Assembly: GCA_031291675.1 (NCBI GenBank) | Contig: JARLIO010000034.1 | Span: 558,001-622,000 of the forward strand | Length of the DNA stretch: 64,000 bases | DNA from: Azospirillaceae bacterium | GTDB taxonomy: Bacteria > Pseudomonadota > Alphaproteobacteria > Azospirillales > Azospirillaceae | Direction of reading: 5' to 3' | Shown here: piece by piece, positions 29,303-38,642 of the stretch | How positions within the stretch are numbered: the first letter of the stretch is position 1 | How the letters are laid out: every line of letters begins with the position of its first letter | Notes under the pieces: model-generated | The model's input: only the letters and a program-made list of their open reading frames with translations | Database searches by the model: none | Told to the model about the DNA's origin: nothing | Program-made: the position numbers and the translations under genes

Positions 29303-29700
29303 TGCTAGGCGCCGCCGTGCCTTGCCGTCAAGAGGCTTTTCACGCCGCCTGGCGGTATGGCGACAGATCTATCGTCATCATATTGATTATAAATGAACTC
29401 TTCCCCGCGCTTCCCGTCACTGCAGCACGGGCTGCCGGTTTCGCTTGACGCGATATAGCGCCGATGAATATAATTCTCTTTACGAATATATATACGCACC
29501 CGGTCACGCCCATGCGTCCATGGTGAATGAACGGGACGACCGCTTGCTCGCGATCGGCTTTGCCGGCTTGCCGGCCGGCCTCGTGACCGCCCAAGGAGAG
29601 AACCCGCCGTGCCATCCGCTGTTTCGTATTGTCCCGCAAACCCGGAAGCGAAACGGCCGACCGCCCGGGGGCTCCCGGCACCGTCGCGGAGTTCGGTCCC
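29303..29700. other. Divergent intergenic region of the sugar locus
   Basis: With the operator above, this gives about 450 bases between the transketolase operon and the regulator gene. The centre (about 29360-29500) is AT-rich and is the obvious place for promoters; no gene product is supported. GGAG lies about 9 bases before the ATG at 29701. Confidence 0.5.
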
Positions 29701-30663
29701 ATGAGCCGCATCAATGAGTTGCGACTGATCGCCCGCGTGGCCCAGATGTATTATGCCGAAAACCTGAAGCAGGCCGATATTTCAAAGCACCTGCATATTT
29801 CCCAGGCGACCATCTCTCGTCTGTTGCGCCGTGCCCACGAAGAACACATCGTGCGCATCACGATCACCGCGCCCAACGGAACCTATCCGGATGTCGAAAA
29901 GGCACTGCGTGATCGTTACGGCATTGCCGAGATCATCGTCGCGGACTGCGGTGAAGACCGCGAAGACTCGATCGGCACCAGTATTGCCGCGGCGGCCGCA
30001 CTGTTCGTGGAAACGACCCTCGAAGACAAAGAGGTCATTGGGATTTCGTCGTGGAGCAGCACGATCCTGAAAATGGTCGACAGCATCCACCCGATCAAAC
30101 GGGCGAAGTCCGAACGGGTCGTTCAGATCCTGGGCGGCATGGGCAACACCGGCGTCCAGATCAGCGCCACCCACATGGTCACGCATATGGCCAAGAAAAC
30201 CGGCGGCCAGCCACAGTTCCTGGCCGCCCCGGGCGTCGCCAATTCGCTGGCGGCAAAACTGGTCTTCCTCGGGGATCCGTTCGTATGCGCCGCCTGTGAT
30301 CAGTTCCGGCGGCTCACTCTGGCTTTCGTTGGCATCGGCTCGGTCGAGCCCTCGGTCATGCTGGCCAACAGTGGCAACCGCTTCACCGTGGAGGAACTGC
30401 ACGAGTTGACCGACCAGGGCGCCGTCGGCGATATCGGCCTCCGGTTCTTTGACGCGCAAGGCAATCTGGTCAAAACCCCGCTGGACGATCGCGTCATCGG
30501 AATTTCGCTGGAGCAATTGAAAGAGGTGCCGCGGGTCATCGGGGTCGCCGGCGGCGCCCGCAAGGTGGCGGCGATTCGCGGCGCGCTGCGCGGCGGCCAT
30601 ATCGACGTGTTGATCACCGACAAGTTCACGGCGGCGAAGCTGTTGTCCGATGCCGGACCCTGA
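29701..30663 (+). CDS. SorC/DeoR-type sugar-binding transcriptional regulator
   Basis: About 320 residues. The N-terminal HTH (residues about 10-60) reads YYAENLKQADISKHLHISQATISRLLRRA, the classic SorC/CggR pattern. The remaining 250 residues form the sugar-phosphate-binding domain, with GTSIAAAAA, GISSWSST and VIGVAGGARKVAAIRGALRGG at the end. I chose ATG 29701; the frame is open to a TTG at 29629. It is divergent from the transketolase operon and probably controls it in response to a phosphorylated intermediate. Confidence 0.92.
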   Translation: MSRINELRLIARVAQMYYAENLKQADISKHLHISQATISRLLRRAHEEHIVRITITAPNGTYPDVEKALRDRYGIAEIIVADCGEDREDSIGTSIAAAAALFVETTLEDKEVIGISSWSSTILKMVDSIHPIKRAKSERVVQILGGMGNTGVQISATHMVTHMAKKTGGQPQFLAAPGVANSLAAKLVFLGDPFVCAACDQFRRLTLAFVGIGSVEPSVMLANSGNRFTVEELHELTDQGAVGDIGLRFFDAQGNLVKTPLDDRVIGISLEQLKEVPRVIGVAGGARKVAAIRGALRGGHIDVLITDKFTAAKLLSDAGP

Positions 30664-30707
30664 GGGCAGCCGCCGGCTTCAAGCAAGAAAATCATGGAGG
30701 AAAACTC

Positions 30708-31490
30708 ATGTCGCGTTTCGAGGGAAAGACGGTTGTCATTACCGGAGCCAGCCGGGGGATTGGCGCGGCGATCGCCCGGCGCTTCGCGTCCGAAGGCGCC
30801 GCGGTGCTGCTCAGTGCCAATGAAGAGCGTGTCGTCGACGTCGCCGCTGAGCTGACACAGGCCGGCGGCAAGGCCGCCGGCATGCTCGTCGATGTCAGCC
30901 GGAAGGCGGAGATTGTCGCGCTCTACGATGAGGCCGAGCGCCTGTTCGGCCGCGTTGATATCTCGATCCAGAATGCCGGCGTCATCCGGATCTCGAAGAT
31001 CGAAGACCTGTCGGAAGAGGAATGGAACGGGGTTCTGCAGGTCAATACCACCGGGGTGTTCCTGTGTTGCCAGGAGGCGATCCGGCGTATGCGCAAACAT
31101 GGTCAGGGCGGCCGCCTGATCAACACCGCCTCGGGCCAGGCGCGCCAGGGATTCATCTACACGCCGCACTACGCCGCCAGCAAATTCGGTGTCATGGGCA
31201 TCACGCAGAGCCTGGCCAAGGAAGTCGCGAAGGAAGGCATCACGGTGAACGCCTTCTGCCCCGGGATCATTGATACCGATATGTGGGCCTACAACGATGC
31301 CGCCTGGGGCAAGCTGCTCGGCGACTACAAACCCGGCGAGTTGATGGCGGAGTGGGTCCGCGCCATCCCGGCGGGACGGGCCGGCACCGGCGACGATGTG
31401 GCCAAGGTCGTCACCTTCCTGGCCAGTGACGACGCGGCCTATGTCACCGGGCAGACCATCAATATCGACGGTGGCATGTTCATGTCGTGA
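30708..31490 (+). CDS. Short-chain dehydrogenase, polyol/butanediol type
   Basis: 260 residues: cofactor site GASRGIGAAIA, QNAG, catalytic Ser in NTASGQA and YAASKFG, ending YVTGQTINIDGGMFMS. The insert MWAYNDAAWGKLLGDYKPGE is typical of SDRs in the diacetyl/acetoin reductase and sorbitol or polyol dehydrogenase group. A strong GGAGGA lies 8 bases before the ATG. It follows the SorC gene on the same strand by 44 bases, so it belongs to the sugar locus. It likely oxidises a polyol to the ketose that the FGGY kinase uses. Confidence 0.9.
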   Translation: MSRFEGKTVVITGASRGIGAAIARRFASEGAAVLLSANEERVVDVAAELTQAGGKAAGMLVDVSRKAEIVALYDEAERLFGRVDISIQNAGVIRISKIEDLSEEEWNGVLQVNTTGVFLCCQEAIRRMRKHGQGGRLINTASGQARQGFIYTPHYAASKFGVMGITQSLAKEVAKEGITVNAFCPGIIDTDMWAYNDAAWGKLLGDYKPGELMAEWVRAIPAGRAGTGDDVAKVVTFLASDDAAYVTGQTINIDGGMFMS

Positions 31491-31531
31491 CGGCTGCGGC
31501 GGTGCCGGGCGACCAGCATTGGCAACATCGC

Positions 31532-31555
31532 CCCCGCCCTGGGACCAGGGCGGGG
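31532..31555. terminator. Hairpin between convergent genes
   Basis: CCCCGCCCTGG at 31532-31542 and CCAGGGCGGGG at 31545-31555 are perfect reverse complements, giving a 10-bp stem with a 4-base loop. It sits between the convergent dehydrogenase and ABC exporter genes. No T tract follows on either strand. Confidence 0.55.
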
Positions 31556-31569
31556 CTCGGCATTCCGGG

Positions 31570-33318
31570 CTAAAGCTGTGCCAGCACCGGTGCGCCCTGA
31601 TCCGCTCCGGACCGGATCACCAGCCTTGTGTCGTGGAACGCCGCCAGGGTCGGACGATGGCCGATACTGACGACGGTGGCGTCGGGCAGGCGATCGCGTA
31701 ACAGGCTGTACAGACTTTGCTCCCCGGCCTCGTCCTGGGCCGAGGTCGCCTCGTCCAGGAACAGCCAGTCGGGGCGGTTGAGCAGCACTCGGGCGATCGC
31801 GATCCGCTGCTGTTCACCGGGTGACAGCTCCTGCGCCCAATTGTGGACCTGATCGAGACGATCGACCAGATGCGGCAGGTTGCAGGCACGCAAGGCCTCG
31901 ATCACCGCCGCGTCGTTGTCCTCCGGGGCATCGGGGTAGCACACGACATGGCGCAGACTGCCGAGCGGCAAATAGGGCTTCTGGGGCAGGAACAGCATGC
32001 GCGCCCCGGCGGGGATCGTGATCCGGCCCTGGCCGAAGGGCCACAGACCGGCGATGGCCCGGAACAGTGTGCTTTTGCCCGTCCCTGATGGCCCGGTGAC
32101 CAGAACATGGGCCCCGGCGGCGATGTTGACCGCGCTGTCCTGGATCAGGATTCGGCCGTCGGGCAGCGCCAACTGACCGATCTGCACCGTCATCCCGCTT
32201 TGCGGCGCTGACGTGACCGCCAGCCCATGCTCGGCGGTGATACCGTTCTGGGCCGTGGCGATCGCCTGTTGGAACCCGACAAGGCGGTCGACCGTCGCCG
32301 CCCAGGACGCCAGCGTCGTGTAAGCATCGACGAAGTAACTCAACGCGCCCTGGACCTGGCCGAATGCTGACGAGATCTGAATCAAACCGCCGAGCTGGAT
32401 CGTCCCGGCGAAATAGCGCGGTGCCGCGACAACAAGCGGGAAGATGTTCGCCACCTGCGCGTACCCCACGGTCAGCCAGGTCAAGCGCTTCTGGGCGAGC
32501 ATCAGCGCCCACCAATTGGTGAAGATGTGCGAGAACCGGTCCCGGAACACCGCCTTTTCCTCGGCCTCACCGCGATACAGGGCCACCCCTTCGGTATTTT
32601 CCCGGAAGCGCACCAGGGAGAAGCGGAAATCGGCCTCAAAGCGTTGCTGGTTGAAATTCAGCGGAATCAATCTCTTGCCAACCAAATGGGTCAAGGCGGT
32701 GCCGACGATGGCATAAATCAGCGCGACCCAGACCATGTAGCCGGGGATGGTGACGCCCAGAACGGTCAACGCGCCCGACAGTCCCCACAGAATCGCGATG
32801 AACGAAACCAGGGTGACCACCGAATTGAGCAAACCGAGCGTCAAGGCCAAGCTCTGGCTGATGAAGGACTGGATGTCCTCGGTGATCCGCTGATCGGGGT
32901 TGTCGGTCCCGGAATCGGTCAGGGACATGCGGTAATAGACCTGTTGCCCCAGCCAATCGCCAACATAATGCTCTGTCATCCAGCGACGCCAGCGGATTTG
33001 GAGCATCTGGTTGAAATAAAGGCGATAGACAGCCGCCACAATGAAAACAGCCGCCAGAATGCAGAACTTTCCGATCTGGTACCAGAAGACATGAACATTC
33101 TTGTCTTGGAGTGCGTTATAAAAATCATTGTTCCATTGGTTGAACTGAACCTCCAGGAATACGCTAAACAGCGTCAGGGCAACGACGATTACCAGGAGAC
33201 CACGCCCGGCCCAACGGTCTTCCGAAAACCAGTAAGGTCGGGCCAACCGCCAGGAATTCCGTAACATTGCCAACGCGACGGTGGTTCGGCTGCGGATCGG
33301 AACATCGTTTGGTTGCAC
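31570..33318 (-). CDS. SbmA/BacA-YddA-type ABC transporter (fused permease-ATPase)
   Basis: About 582 residues. The N-terminal half has about six membrane helices of the ABC_membrane_2 type, with LYFNQMLQIRWRRWMTEHYV and NPDQRITEDI, the hallmarks of SbmA/BacA/YddA and peroxisomal ABCD-like transporters. The C-terminal ATPase has Walker A GPSGTGKST, signature LSPGEQQR and Walker B DWLFLDEATSA. Members move peptides, vitamin B12 or very-long-chain substrates. I prefer GTG 33318, with AAGGA upstream, over the adjacent TTG at 33321. Substrate unknown. Confidence 0.9.
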   Translation of the reverse strand: MQPNDVPIRSRTTVALAMLRNSWRLARPYWFSEDRWAGRGLLVIVVALTLFSVFLEVQFNQWNNDFYNALQDKNVHVFWYQIGKFCILAAVFIVAAVYRLYFNQMLQIRWRRWMTEHYVGDWLGQQVYYRMSLTDSGTDNPDQRITEDIQSFISQSLALTLGLLNSVVTLVSFIAILWGLSGALTVLGVTIPGYMVWVALIYAIVGTALTHLVGKRLIPLNFNQQRFEADFRFSLVRFRENTEGVALYRGEAEEKAVFRDRFSHIFTNWWALMLAQKRLTWLTVGYAQVANIFPLVVAAPRYFAGTIQLGGLIQISSAFGQVQGALSYFVDAYTTLASWAATVDRLVGFQQAIATAQNGITAEHGLAVTSAPQSGMTVQIGQLALPDGRILIQDSAVNIAAGAHVLVTGPSGTGKSTLFRAIAGLWPFGQGRITIPAGARMLFLPQKPYLPLGSLRHVVCYPDAPEDNDAAVIEALRACNLPHLVDRLDQVHNWAQELSPGEQQRIAIARVLLNRPDWLFLDEATSAQDEAGEQSLYSLLRDRLPDATVVSIGHRPTLAAFHDTRLVIRSGADQGAPVLAQL

Positions 33319-33505
33319 CAAGGGGAGAGTCCTTCTTTAATTCAACCATACCGTGCCGCAACTACAATATTTCGCTGTGCCGGCCCAATCCATCGATCAG
33401 GCTGGCCGGGGAAACGCAGTCACGTCAATGATGTTTCAATAAGATCGGGTCCGGGCCGGAACAAGTGAATTGACTGTCATCCGCGGCAAACGCCCGCTCG
33501 ACCGG

Positions 33506-34897
33506 TCATGTTTCGTCGGGGATCGCCAGTTCGACCCGCAATCCGCCCTCGCGCCGGTTGCCAAGCATGACATCGCCGCCCTGGGCGCGGGCAAAGGTCC
33601 GGGCGACCGCCAGCCCGAGCCCGGTACCTCCGGTATCCCGGCTGCGCGACCGTTCCAGGCGATAAAACGGGGCGAACACCTTTTCCTGCTCTGACGCCGG
33701 GATGCCGGGACCATCGTCATCAATGCGCACCGCGACCTGCCCCGGCCGTTCCACCAGCGAGACCCGGGCGTTGCCGCCATAGAACAGCGCGTTGTCCAGC
33801 AGGTTCCCCAATGCGCGACGCAGCGCGATCGGCCTGCAGGCGACGATGCGGTGCTCGGGACCCTCATAGGCCGCTTCACGCCCAATATCGGCGGCATCGT
33901 CGCACAGGCTTTGCAGCAAGGCCGCAAGATCCAGGTCGGCCCGGGCCTCGTTGCGCGCATCTTCGCGGGCGAAGGCCAGGGTCGCGGTGATCATCTGCTC
34001 CATCTGGTCGAGATCTTCCAGCATCTTGCGCTGTTGTTCGACATCCTCGACAAATTCGGCGCGCAGCCGCAGGCGGGTCAGCGGCGTCCGCAGATCGTGC
34101 GACATTGCCGCCAGCATCTGGGTCCGGTCAGCGATATAGCGCCGCAACCGCTCCTGCATCCGGTTGAAGGCGGCGATCGCCTGCCGGACCTCCGAGGGAC
34201 CGGTCTCGGCCAGCGGCGCCGCCGACACGTCACGGCCCAGCCGATCCGCCGCCGCGGCAAACCGGGCCAGAGGCGACGTCAGGCGCCGCGCCATCAGCCA
34301 GGACAGCAGCACGATCGTCAGTCCAATCAGAACCATCCAGATCGCAAACTTCACCAGCCGAAAGGTGCTGTCGTCCGGATGTGTCAGCGTGAAACGGACC
34401 CAACTGCCGTCGGACAACGCCACCGCAACCGCCAGGGCTTGCGGCGGCGGCGGCAATGGCGGCCGACGGCCCACGGCGGCCGGATCCCCGCTATCGGCCG
34501 GTTCGGGGACAACCACGCCATCGTCGGACAGGGGTTGGATCAGGATCGCGCGGTCGCTGTCGTGGACCTCTTCGCGCAGATGCATTGCGAGGAATCTGGT
34601 CCGCATCGATTGCGGCACCGGGAAGGGCGGCGGTACCAATTCCCAGGCCACCGTCAATCCGGGCCCACCCAACGCCGCCACCAGCCCGCTCCGCGTGTCC
34701 TCCGATGTCGCATCGAGCAGGCGAACGATCGCGCCGATTCGATGGACCTGCGTCGCCGGACCGCGCAGTGGCGCGCGTTCGCCACGATCGCTGAGATACA
34801 GCAAGCCGCTGATCGCCTGGGTCACCAGCATAGCCAACAACAGCAGCATCGCGATCCGGGTGGCGATCCCGCCAGGAACCAGACAGCGCAAATTCAT
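33506..34897 (-). CDS. Sensor histidine kinase, EnvZ-like
   Basis: 463 residues: membrane helix about 12-35, periplasmic sensor about 36-180 with a Pro-rich patch near 148, second membrane helix about 185-202, HAMP about 203-255, and a HisKA domain with phospho-His267 in MSHDLRTPLTRLRLR. The ATPase domain has the N box NLLDNALFYG, DDGPGIP and GTGLGLAV. It starts within the stop of the response-regulator gene (ATGA at 34894-34897), so both are made together. The signal is unknown; the layout matches envelope or osmotic sensors of the EnvZ/RstB group. Confidence 0.93.
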   Translation of the reverse strand: MNLRCLVPGGIATRIAMLLLLAMLVTQAISGLLYLSDRGERAPLRGPATQVHRIGAIVRLLDATSEDTRSGLVAALGGPGLTVAWELVPPPFPVPQSMRTRFLAMHLREEVHDSDRAILIQPLSDDGVVVPEPADSGDPAAVGRRPPLPPPPQALAVAVALSDGSWVRFTLTHPDDSTFRLVKFAIWMVLIGLTIVLLSWLMARRLTSPLARFAAAADRLGRDVSAAPLAETGPSEVRQAIAAFNRMQERLRRYIADRTQMLAAMSHDLRTPLTRLRLRAEFVEDVEQQRKMLEDLDQMEQMITATLAFAREDARNEARADLDLAALLQSLCDDAADIGREAAYEGPEHRIVACRPIALRRALGNLLDNALFYGGNARVSLVERPGQVAVRIDDDGPGIPASEQEKVFAPFYRLERSRSRDTGGTGLGLAVARTFARAQGGDVMLGNRREGGLRVELAIPDET

Positions 34898-35616
34898 AGC
34901 GCCGTGACCGCCGGCGTGAACAGATAACCGCCGCTGCGCACCGTCTTGATGATCGCCGGGTCCTTGGCGTCGACCTCGATCTTGCGCCGCAGCCGGCTGA
35001 CCTGGACATCGATGCTGCGGTCGAACGGCACGGCCGATCGGCCACGCGCCAGATCGAGCAACTGGTCACGGGTCAACACCCGTCGCGGATGTTCGACGAA
35101 AGCCGCCAGCAGATCAAATTCGCCGGCGGTCAGTTGCACCAGCACCTCGGCCGGGGACCACAATTCGCGCCGGTTCAGGTCGAGCTTCCAACCATCGAAG
35201 CGCAGAATCCGGTTGCCGGGCGACGCTGCCACCTCCTCTTCGCTGCCACCGGTCCGGCGCAACACCGCCTTGATCCGGGCCACCAGTTCGCGGGGGTTGA
35301 ACGGCTTGGTCAGATAGTCGTCGGCACCCAGCTCCAACCCGACGATCCGATCGGTATCCTCGGCCATTGCGGTCAGCATCAGGATCGGGATCGTCGACGT
35401 TGCCCGCAGCCGGCGGCACAGGGTCAGGCCATCGTCCCCCGGCAACATCAGGTCGAGCACGATCAGATCAAAGCGGCCGCCATCAAGCAATCGCTGCATC
35501 TCCTCCCCGTCCTTGGCCGTCGTGACACGAAAGCCATGGCGGGTCAGAAACTGCCCGGTGAGCGTGCGGATTTCCCGATCGTCATCGACGATCAACAGGT
35601 GAAGCATGCGATCCAT
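34894..35616 (-). CDS. OmpR-family response regulator
   Basis: About 240 residues. The receiver domain (1-120) has the acidic pocket VDDDRE and phospho-Asp55 in LIVLDLMLPGDDG; the C-terminal winged helix has LTAGEFDLLAAFVEHPRRVLTRDQLLDLARG. I chose ATG 35616; the frame is open to 35727 but the receiver fold begins at LHLLIVDDD, and ATG 35607 is another option. It is the first gene of the pair. The Spy-like gene beyond the divergent spacer is a plausible target. Confidence 0.93.
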   Translation of the reverse strand: MDRMLHLLIVDDDREIRTLTGQFLTRHGFRVTTAKDGEEMQRLLDGGRFDLIVLDLMLPGDDGLTLCRRLRATSTIPILMLTAMAEDTDRIVGLELGADDYLTKPFNPRELVARIKAVLRRTGGSEEEVAASPGNRILRFDGWKLDLNRRELWSPAEVLVQLTAGEFDLLAAFVEHPRRVLTRDQLLDLARGRSAVPFDRSIDVQVSRLRRKIEVDAKDPAIIKTVRSGGYLFTPAVTAL

Positions 35617-36087
35617 GGCATGACTATCGGATAAGTCGGCGCCGGTTGGCACTGAATTTTTGTTACGAATGGTTTCTCTTGTGTACCCGAGATGGGCCGT
35701 GGGGGAATGCAGGGAATCAGGTCGCACCGCCAGGGAAACGACGGAAAATCGTCGTAAACGTCAAAACAACGCCGGTTTTTTGTGACGCTTTTACCGTCCT
35801 GGCCGCCGTCGCTCGCGATCATCCCTTCTGCAGGGCCCGGATTCACCACAAAAGCGTTCGATATTTCTTCAATCCCCGCCCGCCCCGCCGCGCCAGACCG
35901 GCGTCGCGTGGCTGCTCGTTGCATTCGGTTACAAATCCCCCGCTCTGCTGACACGCGCCAGCAAACTCGGCCATCCATTGTCCCTGACGACGCGGCGGCG
36001 CTGAGCCGCATGTCGTCGCACGGAGGACGGCGGCGACAGGGGCGGGACAAGATGGACGGGCTTCGAACGCCAGGGGAGTTTCACACC
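35617..36087. other. Divergent spacer between response regulator and Spy-like gene
   Basis: About 470 bases with no supported gene; the forward frame in its right part is open but reads as low-complexity Arg-Pro rich sequence. It should contain the promoters of both flanking genes. I could not identify an OmpR-type tandem site by eye. Confidence 0.4.
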
Positions 36088-36591
36088 GTGACGCGGAGTG
36101 TGGTCATCGCCGCGATTCTGGCGATTGCCGGGTTGGGGTTCATGTTTGGCGCCCCGGTCATTGCCGAAAACGCCGACCGTGATGAGGATCCGATCGGTCT
36201 GGTCATCGACAGCGCCGCCATCGGCGGCAAAAATGCAGCGCAAGAACCCTGGAGGCTGATTTGTGACAATATCGAGGCGCATCGCGCCGCGCGCCTGGGA
36301 TTTGCTGCGGCAAAACTCAAACTGACCGAAAACCAGGAATCGGCCTGGTCCGGCTTTGTCGAGACGATCGTCCACGCCGGAGAGCCGATGCGGCAATTCT
36401 GCGATAGCATCAGGGACGCCCCCGAACCGACCGCCCTGCCCGACCGGGTGGCGTGGATGGAGCGGATCGCGACGATCCGGACCGCGGAACTCCAACAGCT
36501 GCGCCCGGCGATCACCGAATTCTACGGGATCCTCGATCCCGACCAGAAAGCCATTGCCGACGGTCTGCTCGCCCCCCATCGGCGGCCGTGA
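36088..36591 (+). CDS. Spy/CpxP-like periplasmic LTXXQ protein
   Basis: 167 residues from GTG 36088, which has AGGGGAG 9 bases upstream and gives a clean signal peptide (VVIAAILAIAGLGFMFGAPVIA). ATGs at 36052 and 36010 are open in frame but would bury the signal. The mature protein is helical and carries the paired family motifs LTENQ and LDPDQK, as in Spy and CpxP, periplasmic chaperones or stress inhibitors. Its place beside an EnvZ/OmpR-like pair suggests it is part of an envelope-stress response. Confidence 0.78.
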   Translation: MTRSVVIAAILAIAGLGFMFGAPVIAENADRDEDPIGLVIDSAAIGGKNAAQEPWRLICDNIEAHRAARLGFAAAKLKLTENQESAWSGFVETIVHAGEPMRQFCDSIRDAPEPTALPDRVAWMERIATIRTAELQQLRPAITEFYGILDPDQKAIADGLLAPHRRP

Positions 36592-36597
36592 CGGCAA

Positions 36598-36638
36598 GCG
36601 GCGCTGGTGCTGACTTGCCTCACCAGCACCGGCGCCGC
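36598..36638. terminator. Hairpin between convergent Spy-like and ccmI genes
   Basis: Arms 36598-36612 and 36624-36638 pair over 15 bases with one G.U wobble around an 11-base loop. Only a short TGTTT follows on the plus strand. The position between convergent stops suggests a shared terminator. Confidence 0.55.
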
Positions 36639-36656
36639 ACTGTTTCAACCCTGGCT

Positions 36657-38117
36657 TCAGCCGCCCGACTTCGGCAGCGCCGCCAGCCGGTCGCGCACCA
36701 TGGCGTAGTCCGGTGAGTTCGGCGGCAATTGAGCCAGCAGGCGCTGCCACAGGGCCCGCGCACCCGCCGGATCGCCCGGCGCGGCATCAAGCCCGAGGAA
36801 CCACAGCGCCTGACGATTATCCGGCGCCACCGCAAGGAGACGGCGCATCACCGCCAGGAAGCGCGGCGATGGCGCCGCACCCGGGTCGCCACGGCTCTGC
36901 AGAGCCTCACCCAAAGCGGCCAGGGCGTCGGCGCGGCCGGGGGCGACCTGGCTGGCATGGTCGAGGGCATCGATCGCCTGGTCCGACTGCCCCAGCACCG
37001 TATAGGCCCGTCCCAGCTTGAGCCAACCATCGGCGTCGTCCGGCTGCTCCTTCAACCGGGCGGCCAGACGGGCGACCATCGCCCCGATCATCTGCGTCCG
37101 CTGGTCCGGGGTCATGGCGGCCGCGGCCGCGACATCGGCCGCACCGGGGCCGGCATCGCCGGACCCGCCGGGTGGTGACGCCGCGCCGCCCTCCGGACCA
37201 CCCCCGGTCTCTGCCGCGCTGTCCGCTGGCCGGGGTTTCGGGATTGCCGCATCGGGGTCGAGGTGCAGGCTTTGCGCCACTTGGCGGATGTCATCGCGCA
37301 GGGAGGGCAGCCAGGGCGCATCCGCCGGACTGTCGGCGGCCAGGGCCGTCCAGCCTTCGAGCGCCCCCTTCGGGTCGCCAGCCTGATTATGCGCCAGGGC
37401 CAGGTAATAGCGCGCCCGAAAATCGTGCGGATCATGGGCCAGGGTGGTTTCGAAAGCCTGGCGGGCCTCGTCACCGACGATGCCATTGGTTGCCCCGACC
37501 AGCGCCTCGCCAAACGATGAGGTGACCACCGCATTGTCGGGGGCTAGCGTCGCCGCGTGGCGCATGGCATCGGCCGCCTCGGCATAGCGTTCCATCTTGC
37601 CGTAGGAACGCCCCAGCAACAGCCAGCCCTGAAGATCCTCGGGATGGGCTTTCATCGTCGCGGCCAGCCGGGCGACCGCGGCTTCGATGCGCGCCGGCGA
37701 CGGGGTATGGGCCAGATCGCGGTCCGCCAGCGGTTGCGACGGGAGACCGGGGTGCCCCAGGGGCAGATAGACCGCCAGCGCCGCCGCCGGCAGCGCAACC
37801 GCAAGAACCAGGGCCAGCCGACGCCCGCTGCCGGTCGGGGCAGGGGCAACCGGGGCCGGCGCCTCGCGATCCGCGGCCAGCAGACGGTGCGCCACCTCAA
37901 GACGGGCCGCGCGCGCCTGATCCTCGGCGAGATGACCTTGTTGGATGTCGCGTTCGATCTCGCGCAACTGATCGCGATAGACGCCCAGCGCGGGATCGGT
38001 CCCCGGCGACCCTGCGCCCGCGCTCCGCGACGTCGGAGCCGGCGGCCGCAGCAGCGGCAAGGCCAGCGCGAGGATCGTCACCACGGTCAGCGCGGCGACC
38101 AGGACCCAGAACATCAT
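36657..38117 (-). CDS. ccmI: Cytochrome c maturation protein CcmI (CycH)
   Basis: 486 residues: two N-terminal membrane helices (about 3-23 and 103-122) flanking a short cytoplasmic domain with VYRDQLREIERDIQQGHL, then a periplasmic TPR domain with clear repeats (AWLLLGRSYGKMERYAEAADAMRHA-like units) and a Gly/Pro linker near 315. CcmI presents apocytochrome c to the haem ligation complex with CcmF and CcmH. It is the last gene of the ccm run, 3 bases after ccmH. Confidence 0.93.
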   Translation of the reverse strand: MMFWVLVAALTVVTILALALPLLRPPAPTSRSAGAGSPGTDPALGVYRDQLREIERDIQQGHLAEDQARAARLEVAHRLLAADREAPAPVAPAPTGSGRRLALVLAVALPAAALAVYLPLGHPGLPSQPLADRDLAHTPSPARIEAAVARLAATMKAHPEDLQGWLLLGRSYGKMERYAEAADAMRHAATLAPDNAVVTSSFGEALVGATNGIVGDEARQAFETTLAHDPHDFRARYYLALAHNQAGDPKGALEGWTALAADSPADAPWLPSLRDDIRQVAQSLHLDPDAAIPKPRPADSAAETGGGPEGGAASPPGGSGDAGPGAADVAAAAAMTPDQRTQMIGAMVARLAARLKEQPDDADGWLKLGRAYTVLGQSDQAIDALDHASQVAPGRADALAALGEALQSRGDPGAAPSPRFLAVMRRLLAVAPDNRQALWFLGLDAAPGDPAGARALWQRLLAQLPPNSPDYAMVRDRLAALPKSGG

Positions 38118-38120
38118 CGT

Positions 38121-38642
38121 TCAGCGATCCTCGGCCATGAGCTGATCGAGCCGGGTCCGTTCGCGCGCCGTCAGTTCGTCCGTGTCATCGCCCAGGCCAT
38201 CGGCCGCGATCAACCGGGTCCGCCGGCGATTGCGCAGCATCAGACCAATCGCGGCCGCGCCAACGGCCAGGATGGCGAACGGCCCCAGCCACAGCACCGC
38301 GGTCGTCGTCTTGAATGGCGGCCTCAGCAGCACAAAGTCGCCATAACGATCGGTCAGAAAAGCCATGACCTGGGCGTCGCTATCACCACGGGTCAGGCGC
38401 TCGCGCACCAGCAGCCGCAAGTCATGCGCCAGATCGGCATGACTATCGTCGATCGACTCGTTCTGGCAAACCAGACAGCGCAATTCCTCACTGATGGCGC
38501 GGGCCCGCGCCTCCAGGACCGGATCCGCCAGCATCTCGTCAGGCTCGACCGCGATCGCAGGCGACGGGCCGCGCAGCAGGAGCGACAGCGACAGCAACAA
38601 CAGCGCCATCATCCGCCGGCGACGCGGCGCTACCGCTCTCAT
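38121..38642 (-). CDS. ccmH: Cytochrome c maturation protein CcmH (CcmH/CycL)
   Basis: 173 residues: signal or anchor helix about 11-30, a periplasmic domain with the redox motif LRCLVCQNESI (Cys56 and Cys59), and a membrane helix about 105-125. It reduces or holds the CXXCH thiols of apocytochrome c during haem attachment. ATG 38642 overlaps the ccmG stop (ATGA at 38639-38642), so a longer frame open upstream is antisense-like overlap, not part of the gene. Confidence 0.93.
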   Translation of the reverse strand: MRAVAPRRRRMMALLLLSLSLLLRGPSPAIAVEPDEMLADPVLEARARAISEELRCLVCQNESIDDSHADLAHDLRLLVRERLTRGDSDAQVMAFLTDRYGDFVLLRPPFKTTTAVLWLGPFAILAVGAAAIGLMLRNRRRTRLIAADGLGDDTDELTARERTRLDQLMAEDR

